Assembly (NCBI GenBank): GCA_000444245.1
Contig: ATSW01004290.1
Span: 1-20,550, forward strand
Direction: 5' to 3'
Origin: Botryllus schlosseri
Lineage: Eukaryota; Chordata; Ascidiacea; Stolidobranchia; Styelidae
Length of the DNA: 20,550 nucleotides
The notes under the pieces were generated by a model. It was not told the origin of the DNA and made no database searches. It saw nothing but the letters and a program-made list of their open reading frames with translations. Every line of letters begins with the position of its first letter. The stretch's first letter is position 1. A program made the translations under genes and the position numbers. Of the stretch, positions 8,993 through 19,200 are shown in pieces.

Positions 8993-9009
8993 ACGAACTC
9001 ATTTCTCAG
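8993..9009 (+). promoter_or_regulatory. Possible splice or trans-splice acceptor upstream of ACSS1
   Basis: The text CACGAACTCATTTCTCAG ends at 9009, leaving a 52-nt leader before the ATG at 9062. The pyrimidine tract is short. It could accept an SL or a non-coding 5' exon. Confidence 0.35.
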
Positions 9010-9061
9010 CCTGCTCTTGAGTCCTATACCGGTAGGTTTCACGGAGATTTATCGAAGAAGT

Positions 9062-11086
9062 ATGCTACGTGTAGCCCAAAAGCTCATCGAATCTGCCTAT
9101 ACATCTCAATCGAAACTCCTTGCGCGCCATGGAAGGTCAACGAGATACTACAGTTTTCTGTCCACGCATATGCCGGAATGCTCCAGTTTCCCTAACGTAA
9201 AATCCCACAAGGAATTGTACGACTACAGCGTACAGCATCCTGACAACTTTTGGGGCACACTTGCTTCGTCAAGATTAGAATGGATGAAGCCTTTTTCCAA
9301 AGTTTCAAACTGCAACATGAATGAGGGTTCGATAAAGTGGTTTGAGGATGGTGAACTGAACGTCAGTTATAACTGTGTCGATAGACATGCCAATGTTACC
9401 CCGTCAAAAGTAGCTCTAATTTGGGAAAAAGATGAGCCAAACCAAGTGGAGAAAATCACATACAAAGGATTGCTCGCAATGGTATGTCAAATCGCAAACG
9501 TTTTAAAGTCTCAAGGAGTAAGGAAAGGTGATTGTGTCACTATTTATATGCCAGTATCTCCGACTGCAGTTGCTGCCATGCTGGCTTGTGCAAGAATTGG
9601 TGCGGTGCATAATGTCGTGTTCGCAGGGTTTAGCGCAGAGGCGTTAGCGCAACGAATACAAAGTGCTTCCTCCGAAACAATTATCACGACAGACCAAGCA
9701 GTTCGGGGTGGGAAAATAATACCTCTAAAAAATGTCGTTGACGATGCCGTCAAAATGTGTCCGACTGTGAAACGAGTGTTAGTCGGTACTAGAACTGGGA
9801 ACTCGGTGCCATGGAACGATAAAGACATTAATTTGGAAGAGGCCATGAAGCATGAAAATGATTGGTGTGAGCCGGAAGCAATGAACAGCGAGGACTGGTT
9901 GTTTACTCTTTACACTTCTGGAAGTACAGGGAAACCAAAAGGTATCGTTCACACTCAAGCTGGTTATCTTCTTTACGCCACTGTAACCAGCAAGTTTGTG
10001 TTCGATATCCAAGAAGGTGATATTTTTGGATGCGTCGCTGATATTGGATGGATCACTGGACACAGCTATGTTGTTTATGGTCCGCTTTCAAATGGAACTA
10101 CTTCAGTCTTATTCGAAAGCACACCGACATATCCAGATCCAGGAAGATATTGGGATATGGTGGAAAGGATTAAATTGACTCAATTTTACGGCGCGCCTAC
10201 TGCAATCCGTTTGCTACTGAAATACGGCGATTCATGGGTTAAGAAATACGATCGATCTTCACTGCGCGTGTTAGGCAGTGTGGGTGAACCCATCAATCAT
10301 GAAGCTTGGGATTGGTATCACAATGTAGTAGGCAATGGAAAATGCCCTGTGGTTGATACTTGGTGGCAGACAGAGACAGGTGGTATAATGATAACTCCAA
10401 GACCATCTGGTCCTTCGGATAAGATTGAACCTGCGATGCCAATGAGACCCTTTTTTGGCGTCAGCCCTGCTATTCTCGACGATAAACACAATGAACTGTC
10501 TGGGAATGATGTTTCCGGCGCTTGCTGCATCAAATCTGTCTGGCCTGGAATGGCTCGCACAATAGTCGGAGATCACGAACGCTTTTTCGAAACTTACTAC
10601 AAGCCATTCCCTGGATACTACTTTTCTGGAGACGGTTGCCACAGAACCGCATCGGGCTATTATCAGATCACAGGTCGTATGGATGATGTAATAAACGTTA
10701 GCGGACACCGCCTTGGAACTGCTGAAGTCGAAGATGTTATTGATGAACACGGCGCAGTTGCTGAGTCAGCCGTGATCGGTTGTGCGCATGATATTAAAGG
10801 GGAGACTCCATACGCATTTGTGATCCTAAAAGAAGGCCACATTGTAGACGAGAAGGAATTCGGCGAACAAGTACGACGCATGATAAAAGAAAAAATATCT
10901 TCGTTCGCAGTACCCGAAGGGATTCTACTAACGGACGGCTTGCCGAAAACAAGGTCTGGTAAAATCATGAGAAGAATATTGAGAAAAATAGCCGTCAACG
11001 ACATTGACAATTTAGGCGATGTCAGTACGCTGGCAGATCCGAGTGTTGTGGACAAGTTAATTTCATTGAAGCGAGGGGCCTCGTAA
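9062..11086 (+). CDS. ACSS1: ACSS1, mitochondrial acetyl-CoA synthetase, intronless
   Basis: A 674-codon frame, complete against the 689-aa human protein. It joins acetate to CoA through an acetyl-adenylate using ATP. The ATG at 9062 (MLRVAQKLIESAYTSQ) is the first in frame. The lead is rich in Arg/Ser/Tyr and poor in acids, as in a mitochondrial targeting peptide. Then come NFWG near residue 50, the acetate-CoA ligase block IYMPVSPTAVAAMLACARIG, the P-loop YTSGSTGKPKGIVHT near 284, FYGAPTAIRLLLKYG, WWQTETGG near 434, and the hinge TGRMDDVINVSGHRLGTAE. The C-terminal PKTRSGK has the catalytic lysine at residue 634, whose acetylation controls the enzyme in vertebrates. ACSS1 fits better than cytosolic ACSS2 because of the targeting-like lead and motifs such as GCVADIGWITGHSYVVYGPL. 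Vertebrate genes are split into many exons; this one has none. Its 3' end has a decayed duplicate at 12421-12739. Confidence 0.95.
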   Translation: MLRVAQKLIESAYTSQSKLLARHGRSTRYYSFLSTHMPECSSFPNVKSHKELYDYSVQHPDNFWGTLASSRLEWMKPFSKVSNCNMNEGSIKWFEDGELNVSYNCVDRHANVTPSKVALIWEKDEPNQVEKITYKGLLAMVCQIANVLKSQGVRKGDCVTIYMPVSPTAVAAMLACARIGAVHNVVFAGFSAEALAQRIQSASSETIITTDQAVRGGKIIPLKNVVDDAVKMCPTVKRVLVGTRTGNSVPWNDKDINLEEAMKHENDWCEPEAMNSEDWLFTLYTSGSTGKPKGIVHTQAGYLLYATVTSKFVFDIQEGDIFGCVADIGWITGHSYVVYGPLSNGTTSVLFESTPTYPDPGRYWDMVERIKLTQFYGAPTAIRLLLKYGDSWVKKYDRSSLRVLGSVGEPINHEAWDWYHNVVGNGKCPVVDTWWQTETGGIMITPRPSGPSDKIEPAMPMRPFFGVSPAILDDKHNELSGNDVSGACCIKSVWPGMARTIVGDHERFFETYYKPFPGYYFSGDGCHRTASGYYQITGRMDDVINVSGHRLGTAEVEDVIDEHGAVAESAVIGCAHDIKGETPYAFVILKEGHIVDEKEFGEQVRRMIKEKISSFAVPEGILLTDGLPKTRSGKIMRRILRKIAVNDIDNLGDVSTLADPSVVDKLISLKRGAS

Positions 11087-11201
11087 TCAACAAATTCATA
11101 TCCCAGTTACATAAGCTTTCATATTCCATATCGCAATAATACCGATTTGAATGTATTTCAACAACAATATATATATATATACAGGAGGATTTATTCACTA
11201 A

Positions 11202-11748
11202 GTCTTGAACAGGGTTGTAATGACTCGACTCGAGTCACGATTTTTTGATGACTCGAGTCATTTTCTCATAATACGGAAATGACTCGACTCTAGTCAATCT
11301 GTGTATTGACTCGACTTGGACTCAAGTCATTGCGCATGACTCGAACCAAGTCATATGACTCGGGACTCAGGTGGCCAAGACCGACATTTCATTGTAATTT
11401 GGGAGAACAGTAAAGTAATCACCCTTTCGGCATTACGTCTATTTGTACTGGTACTTGAAAATGCCACCAGAAACTGCTAAAAGTGAGGAAAATGAGTATA
11501 TTATAAATGTGAACCATTCGATATCACCAAACAGAGTTATAAAAGTGGGTTTAACAATACTTTAACTGGAAAATGAGCAGTCAACACAATGACTTGGACT
11601 CGAGTCATAATACCATGACTCGGACTCGAACCTCTGATCGATGACTTGGACTCGGTGGTGAATTGAAAATGACTCGAGTCAAAACCATGAAAGTGAGAAT
11701 GACTTGTGACTCGGAGCTTTGTGACTTGGTCACAACCCTGGTCTTGAA
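11202..11748. mobile_element. Non-autonomous hAT element (11210-11740) with perfect 8-bp target duplication
   Basis: The element runs CAGGGTTGT (11210) to ACAACCCTG (11740), 531 bp, flanked by GTCTTGAA on both sides (11202-11209 and 11741-11748). An 8-bp duplication and CAGGG-type ends are hallmarks of hAT transposons. Both subterminal regions are packed with variants of GACTCGAGTC and GACTTGGACTCG, likely transposase-binding repeats. It has no coding capacity. A related copy occupies 14601-15572. The ACSS1-tail duplicate shows the unoccupied site near 12609. Confidence 0.93.
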
Positions 11749-11962
11749 CCCAAAGGAGTGATAGCTTTCGGGAAGTAGCCGAGGTCTCATTCAATACAGG
11801 TTGAGGCAAAGCCAAATTAGAAACCATTTCCATACAACTATAAAATGAATTTCATAATTCAGGGGCGTTCAACATTTTTACTCTTCACCGTCGCATTCCG
11901 ATATCATATATAGCTTTCAATACAATATCCATTGTAAAATAATATTTATTGAACTCGAAGAC

Positions 11963-11996
11963 TATATTCAAGTTCTGTACCACGAACCAGCTATTT
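11963..11996. repeat. End fragment of the fold-back repeat family
   Basis: TATATTCAAGTTCTGTACC followed by ACGAACCAGCT closely matches the right end of the repeat at 6266-6296. It stands alone here without a recognisable partner arm. Confidence 0.5.
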
Positions 11997-12420
11997 AAGA
12001 TATCATATATAGCGTACGGCGGCATTTCCAACTGACAGTCGTAATGGTACACCTGGAAATATTATTTGGCATTACTGTCTTCTTATGAAGTACATTGCAC
12101 ATAAGGTTTTTAATTGTGGAAGCTGCACGTCCTGTCAGAGTTGCTATTCGCACAGAAATTGCCGGTATTGATGTTATCAATCATTATGTTAAAATGTTCA
12201 TCCAAGTCAAAACATCACAAGACTGCGGTACAATGAAAAGACAGGAAGGTGCCGAAACGACTTGGAGTAGTCTTTGAAATGAAAAGTTAATTGCATTCGT
12301 TGTCCAGTCGCGCAGAGCACGAAAATATTTTTTAGCTTCATGAATGTATTTCGTCGATAATATTGGAAGTTACTATCACATATTTATGCTTTCTCATCCC
12401 ACGTGATATTAACCAGTGGA

Positions 12421-12739
12421 GTCGATATTGACGATGTGACTCTGCGGGCAGATCCAAGAGTTGTGGACAAGGTAATTTCGCAGAAGAGCGGTACCTCTAA
12501 ATCAACCAATTCATATCCCCAGCTACCTAAGCTTTCGTATTCCACACTGCAATAATACGAATTTCAATGTATTTCAACGATATATATATATTTACAGAAG
12601 ATTTATTCACTGGAGTCTTGAACTGTTAATGTAACTAACCAAAAAATAATGATAGCTAGTGCGAAAGAGTCATGGTATCACTCAATACAGACCGAAGCAA
12701 AGACACATTCCAAACAAATACATTATAGTGCTATAAAAT
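12421..12739 (+). pseudogene. Decayed duplicate of the ACSS1 C-terminal end and 3' flank
   Basis: This segment aligns with 10994-11846 once the hAT element there is removed. GCAGATCCAAGAGTTGTGGA matches the ACSS1 codons for ADPSVVDK, giving ADPRVVDKVIS here. The ACSS1 stop codon position is changed, so the frame runs on into former 3' flank before ending at a TAA near 12551. After that come the shared CAATAATACGA text, an AT run, TTTATTCACT, AGTCTTGAAC, CACTCAATACAG and CTATAAAAT. No other part of ACSS1 is visible upstream, so it is a fragment and not a second gene. A tandem duplication followed by loss of most of the copy is the simplest explanation. Confidence 0.85.
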
Positions 12740-13256
12740 AGAAACATAGTTTAGTAATAGTCAAAACTGTCATAATTGCTGAACTATTGGGCTAAGAACC
12801 GTAAGCTTCCGGGTTAGGGTGTTGCCGCCATCTTCAAACATAGAGATAGCCATTGAGACGCATTGTTTTGTACGTACAGGCATGTGGTAATGATTGCTAA
12901 CTGACAGGCAAGGATTATGATATCAATTTGATCAAGATATGTTATCTCCAAACAAATGATAAGAGATTTAGGAGACACTGGCGTCCGATAAGGAAAACCT
13001 TGGCAATTGGCAGTCATGACATCAAAAATAATACAAAAACAAGGCGCCGATTGACGGCTATAGCTAGTGTGAAATTCTCAAGAAAAAACTCATGTACACA
13101 GGTAAGGCAGCAATAAAATGGGCATCACAAGACACTGATTTCAATAAAACAACTACCTCACCACTTCACGTTGCAGTACTATCCTAATAGCAATAGTGAT
13201 ATATGAGAAAATAACGCATTGCAGTCATGAATGGCAAGAAGAGTACAAACGTAAAG

Positions 13257-16200
13257 TTATGAATATGTGAATGCAGACTGGCTCCAGTCGTAATAAGACG
13301 TCTGGCCCGCAGCCCCTTGAGCCGTACCAGGTGCGGCGCTCGGCTGTGGTAGGGGGGGCTGAAAGTGACTGGTGTTGGTTGTTGCTTGAAAGTACGAGGG
13401 AGGCGCGCTTGCTGTATCCTGTGTAACATTGCTGAGACCTGAATGGAAATGTCAATTCAAGGAAGAGATAATAATAAAAATTCCTAGCACTGGTCATTAT
13501 ATCACTGTTCAGATTACGGTACATTCAATGAGGTTTTATGAAGTGCACCAACAATTTCCAGTGACCTCGTCTTCTGAATCATTGCTATTTTAGTTATGAA
13601 AGATTATATGACAGAGTAGGAGTGTTAAATTGCAATTAGCCTATGCCGAGTTACAATTTGAAATCAGACTAATATTGTTATATATATATAAATGGATTGA
13701 AATTAAATACATCTGTTAGTCTTTGCAATCATAACTGACAGAAATATTAAAATGCCACATATTTAGTATTAATGCAAACCCACTTTGGATTATGCGTTGC
13801 AACATGGAGTTACGCCAGTTTGCAGATAAATCTATTAACAGATCAGATGATCAGAATCTATTAACAGATCTACTAACAGATCAAGTACTAAACATGGAAA
13901 CATTCTGCAAAACATTCTTAACACATAAATAGGACTAATTTAATATTGTATTTTGTTAGAGGTTCTATGCTGCTCCTAGCGTCAATGCTTTGCAAATCTT
14001 GATTAGAATGTTACATACATTCGGAAACGACTGATTTCCCTGGATTTTTCAGTCAGAAATATATCGAACATTAATTCAAACTAGCTAGTAAGCCTACTAG
14101 AATATCTTAAAGGCGCAACCTGTCGACATGTATGCTCCACGGTCTGCGGGGGGTATCGACATCGCCGTTGGCTCTGACGGGGGCAAGTGTTGACTTTGCT
14201 GATTGCTCATACTGCTCATGATAGTCACCGGACTGGCACTTGATAAATCGGTAGAGCAAATTCCTGGCACTGTCGACGTAAACTGAAATTGCATAAAAAC
14301 ACGTTCCAGTTTCTTATTGTCAAAGCTGGAGGAATCCGTACGTTTGTCAATTAGACTCAGCAGCTCAGCGCAATTTCAACACAAGAGTTGTAGCCGCAAT
14401 TGCAAATTTCGATAGCTACCAGGTCCTGAGACTAATGTAAATTTTGCTTGCATAGGTTACCCAGTAACGAGGTACTTATACTTGAACAATTTTTGAAATC
14501 AAAATACCTACTATGTCAAGTAGAAAGTAGCATTTGGATAGATTCCCATCAATTTCATGGGTAAAACTGCCTTGACAACTCGGCAATGCGGACCATGTAT
14601 CAGGGTTGTAAAGACTCGACTTGATTCAAATCACATATTTTGATAGCGTTACTCGGCAGTGGGGTATTTTACCTATTCGAATAAACATGTTAAAAATGTG
14701 AAAAATAAGTAGATTATGAATGCGAGGCATTTAATATCACTCGAGAGTTGAAAGAAGACAGCTGTACATTAGGGCTGTTCAAAAATAACTTTTTTCCCCG
14801 GATTCCAGCCATTCACTGATTAAATTGTCAGGTTACCCTAAAAAACGCTGTACACCAAATTTGGTTCAATTCCAACAGATATAAGACTCCACAGATCTAA
14901 TTAAAAATTTTAATTTTTTCAGGAAAATTGAAAAAAATATATTTTAAAATTTTTTTTTCAACCATAAAATTGTTGAGATTTCTTCAAAGACGATGCAAAA
15001 CAAATTTGACTCAATTCCAACTAGTAGAAGTGGAGTTATTTGAGTTTTTCGTTGACAATTCTCGGATTATCCTTGATTAGTGGATAATCCGAGGATTATC
15101 ATCGAAAAACTCCAATAACTCCTCTTCTACTAGTTGGAATTGAGTCAAATTTGTTTTGCATCGTCTCTGAAGACAGCTCAACAATTTCATGGGGTTGATT
15201 GAAAAATTTGAAAAGGTGTTTTTTAATTTTCCTGTATAAATTAAAATTTTTAATTGGATCCGCGGAGCCCTATACTTGTTGGAATTGAACCAAATTTGGT
15301 GTACAGCGTTTTTTAGGGTAACCTGACAATGTAATCAGTGAATGGCTGGAATCCGGGAAAAAAAGTTATTTTTTAACAGCCCTATTGTACATGCCTTGAA
15401 ATCGAGACTGAACAGTGAACACTATGACTTGGACTCGAGTCTCAACAATATGACTCGGAATCGACCTTTTGCATCCTCACTTGGACTAGACTCGGTGGTG
15501 ATTTAAAAATGACTAAGTCATAACTAGAAAGGTGAGATTGAGTTGCGACCTTGTGACTTGGTTACAACCCTGCCCTATACGGTCGGAACAGATTACAATA
15601 ATGAAAATGGCAGCTATGTTCATCGCCATCAGTCATCTTGCATTACATGCAAAGACACATCTTACAATTTGAAAACTGGCTCTGGTGATTTACCAACAAC
15701 TCTGCATGGGCAGTATTTCTCGGGCATACAGTTTTCTGCCTTTTCTGGAACAAATTTTGGCTACTTCGACTTGTTATTGTAATTTGTGTCGTTACCCATG
15801 TTGATGTTGGTGACCTAGTAAATGACATACGATTATATGAGAAAGCTCAGGCAAACCTCTCACCCAATCAAGATTGAGCATACTAGTCAATGTGACAGCA
15901 TAGAGCATCGAACGATCAGATTTGTATTGGTGACTAACTGACTATGACTAATCACTTTCTGCACGAATATTTTTAAAAATAGCCTTGGGCCTGATCACTA
16001 TCATGCAACACTGCAACAGCGCTGTATCTTACTGCCATTTAGGAATGAAACTGTTTTGATGAAAGCAGAGATTCTCGTTTTACAACATGCCCATGAATAG
16101 ATAAGACTATAGAGTCAGGAATCAGAGTAGCATATGTCCATTTTACTCATTTTTAAAGAATTAGGTTTTTCTAAAGCTTTCATTATCTTCCGGGTTCCGG

Positions 16201-19200
16201 GATATGTTGGACATTGTTAACATTGGGTTAACGTAAACATGACAAGTTACGGTAAAAAAAGAAAATTCTGCAGGAACTCGATTTTCTCAAAAATTTGGAA
16301 AATGGACATAATCTACTATGATTCCACAGTGATAAGATTCTTGTGGTTGATCACATAAATTCGATTGATGCAGAGAAATCCTGTCACCTCCAACGTGTAC
16401 AACGCTTCGATGAATTGGCAATGTCGCATGTCCGACTCCGGGACTTCGGGAACGACCAGAGTGCTTTGGTTCTGGAAGTCAAGTCGAGATCCGCTTCCAT
16501 TCGAGTTTTCCCACCGGGCCACTACGGTTCTTTTACGCTTGGTTTTCAGTTTTTGTGTTCGTCTTCCGAAAAATGCTTCGTTCAATACAAGAGCCAGTAT
16601 GACTTCTGCGGGCTTTCTCTCGGGACTGGAAAATAAAGCAACACATATCTATTTCATATCAACAAGAATCTGTGTGTGGTGTGGATTTAAGTAACTCGGT
16701 ACAAAATCAAGTACATGAGTGATTCGTTTCTGAATGATGTATTAGCCTTCGAGTCGAGTTTCACTCGTTATGATGACACAAAACGTGAAGGATTGACGAA
16801 AATTTCAAATATGTACCATTTATGCCTTCACAAATGATATATTGCCAGTTCTACGTCACACCAAAGATTATTTGGTATTCTTTCGACCATACCAATTTCA
16901 TCACACTTTGCGACGATGCACTGAGTTGAGAGCAACTTCAAAGATATCTCATTACCATTAACGAGAGTACCTTTGTACTGCCTACATGTTTAGTATGTTA
17001 CGGTACGATTAACCGAGGTTCACAGCCTGCCACACGGGAAAATGCTATCACAGCTATATTATCTTTGATATATCAACTGTTTTTGGCAAGGAGGGTATAA
17101 TTTCAGTTTATAAAAAATAATCTCTCGCTGCTCGAGTCATTAGAATTAATACTCGATTGAGATTCGAGACGTCGAGTACTCAGATCATTGTGCCCACCAT
17201 TAATTGTAAGTTATTCAACAAATTCAAGGACTTGAAGCAGTTCATAGTGAAACCATTAGCAAGGTTGGTAATCAAGCAGCAAAATATGACGGAACAATAT
17301 TTCATTTTCACTACTAATTCTTGCTCAGTGGCTCATAACCTTTACTGACCCGGGGAACCTTGACCCTAATCTGTAAGCCTTCGGCAAAGTAATATAAGGC
17401 GAAAGTCTATCACATTGCACACATACTGCATTAATATAGAATCCTGACCCACCAGAAATTAAGATAAGTAGGCTTAGTACAATTTTAACATTATGTGCGA
17501 AAACACCAAATTTGCAGACACAAAGTAAAATTTGGTCAAAATTAAGTTTTTTTAGGTGAAATAAAATCGCCCAAGTCATTACCTTTCACTTATGGCATAC
17601 CCGTTGATGTAAACAGCTTGGCCCGGATAATAAGCAGTGTAGTCGGCGTTGATATCAAATTTAAAATTTCCCTTCTTTTCATCACAACAACCGTACTTGT
17701 CAGTCTCGGCAGTCAATCTGAGTGGCGCCTGAAATTTTTTTAAATAATCGGCCAAGGCAAACAAATATACAAAAAAATGTGAGTTACCTGTTGTACATCA
17801 GAGGCGGGATTGCGATTGGATACTACAAACGGCATGGTGTAGGAATTTTTGCCGAAGATCCCAGGCTCTTTTAAAACCAGGCTAACGCCATACTTGACAT
17901 TGCCGTGCTTTCCTGTGTTACATCGCGATGTTAGTAGCACACAAAGTTGAACCAATAAACAATACCTACCCTGATACGTTGGCGGTATATTATAAGGCAG
18001 AGTGTAGTTAAAAGGAACAGAATAGCTTCCGGGTGAAAGTGAGGACTCTCCGGTCGCTGAAACACAGGTACCGCATCTTAATTTTGTGAGCTACATTGAA
18101 GATAAATAAGTCCGCTGGTGTTTCGGTGCAAATCTGCAGTTGAAAACAGTCGATTTTGCAATATTTACTGGAAATTTTGTTTGAGTTGACCAAAAAAAAT
18201 AGGTCATCACTTTCATTCGACTCCCGAATGACCCGCTCGAACGTCCGTATTAGCTATTTCAGTTGAAACTGTCCATTATCCTAGCTGTAAATAGGACGAA
18301 TTGCTAAAAAGGATGACATTTAGACATCCTCAGAGGACAAAACAAATTTGATACAATTTCTCAAGAGTGCGTTGCGATTTATCAATATTCTCATATTTAA
18401 GCTAAGACCAATGTAGGCTACTGCCATGATTGTTGGTCACATTTATTAGCGTGGCAATGGGTGATAGTAAAGCTCCATTCATGAAGACTTGGCTCCTTTC
18501 AAAGAGGTTTATGTGCAGAATCATCTTACGTTCGCCATAGAGCAATATCACATGGTTGAAATAGACTTCTTTTTCTTTGTATTCTTTTTCGTTATCTCCA
18601 GAGCCTTCAGTCCATTTTACTTTACATTTTCCTGAGATTACAAGCTGAATGGCTGAAGCAAAGAATAATCAAATGAAAATGAGCAAGCAGCGACCTTACG
18701 ATAAAGATTTATATTAATTAACTAATGATAATTACAGTAGCATATCATTTGGATATCAGGAAAAAGATATTCAGCTATACAGGGATAATTTCACTCATAC
18801 AAATTTTCAAAATCTAGAACGTTAAAACAGGACGTTAAAAACAAGTAGATTTTTGCCGACAAACTGTTCAAGTATTTTTAAAAACATAACCACTCGACCA
18901 AGTAGTGCAAGTCGGCAAAACCTATTCCAGAACTCCAAAAAAAGTACGATTGCATAGTATATTCGTATTGAAATAAACGTAAATATTTAAGGCTGACACT
19001 CGTCAGAGGTAATCGTAAGCAACTAGTAAAGAATTGAGAAGAACATTGCATATCAACAATCGTAAATATGTCACTGGCATGAAATTTTGAATAATCGAGG
19101 CGGAAAGATCGGTCAAGGTCACTGTACTATTTTTAGATGGTATACAAACTCCAGCTGTTGGCAGAAACTAGGTTGGCGTAATTTGTGTACCCCGGGAGTC

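Larger units (their letters stand above)
7796..9061. other. Region between MED10 and ACSS1
   Basis: MED10 points left and ACSS1 points right, so both promoters should lie here. Apart from the minus-strand open frame at 8675-8893, coding signal is weak. On the minus strand near 8363-8440 a short frame ends LPDPWDVASKAR then stop, and acceptor-like text TTTCTTATTCTCAG lies near 8348-8361. These could be 3' exons of the same unrecognised gene, but I could not join them with confidence. A TATATA-like stretch occurs near 8936-8941. Confidence 0.4.
11087..13256. other. Intergenic region between the convergent ACSS1 and arrestin genes
   Basis: The first part is ACSS1 3' flank with an (AT)n run at 11167-11181, interrupted by an hAT element (11210-11740). 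A decayed duplicate of the ACSS1 end follows at 12421-12739. A fragment of the fold-back family lies at 11963-11996. The remaining sequence (about 12000-12420 and 12740-13256) shows nothing I can name; plus-strand frames of about 60 codons at 12095 and 12928 have no family resemblance. No clear polyadenylation signal for either gene was identified. Confidence 0.6.

Noticed and set aside
9017-9061. 15-codon extension of ACSS1 upstream of the ATG
   Set aside because: It would begin on TTG, unlikely in an animal nuclear gene; the ATG at 9062 starts a good targeting-like peptide.
11215-11360. GACTCGAACC-like text suggesting a tRNA T-arm
   Set aside because: It is part of the repeated GACTCGAGTC motif of the hAT element; no acceptor stem or anticodon arm can be drawn.
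11215-11730. Regularly repeated GACTCG units as a CRISPR-like array
   Set aside because: Units are irregular, palindromic and in both orientations, bounded by hAT ends and a target duplication.
12095-12277. 60-codon plus-strand frame in the ACSS1-arrestin spacer
   Set aside because: No motif, no start context and length expected by chance.
14120-14282. Alternative frame of arrestin exon 8 (VDSARNLLYRF...), also open
   Set aside because: It is incompatible with the phase-0 ends of exons 6 and 7 and the phase-1 start of exon 9, whereas the chosen frame joins all of them.
15543-15782. Plus-strand frame of 79 codons with a Ser/Gly/Phe-rich end
   Set aside because: Its first part lies in the hAT right end and the rest overlaps arrestin exon 7 on the other strand; no family resemblance.
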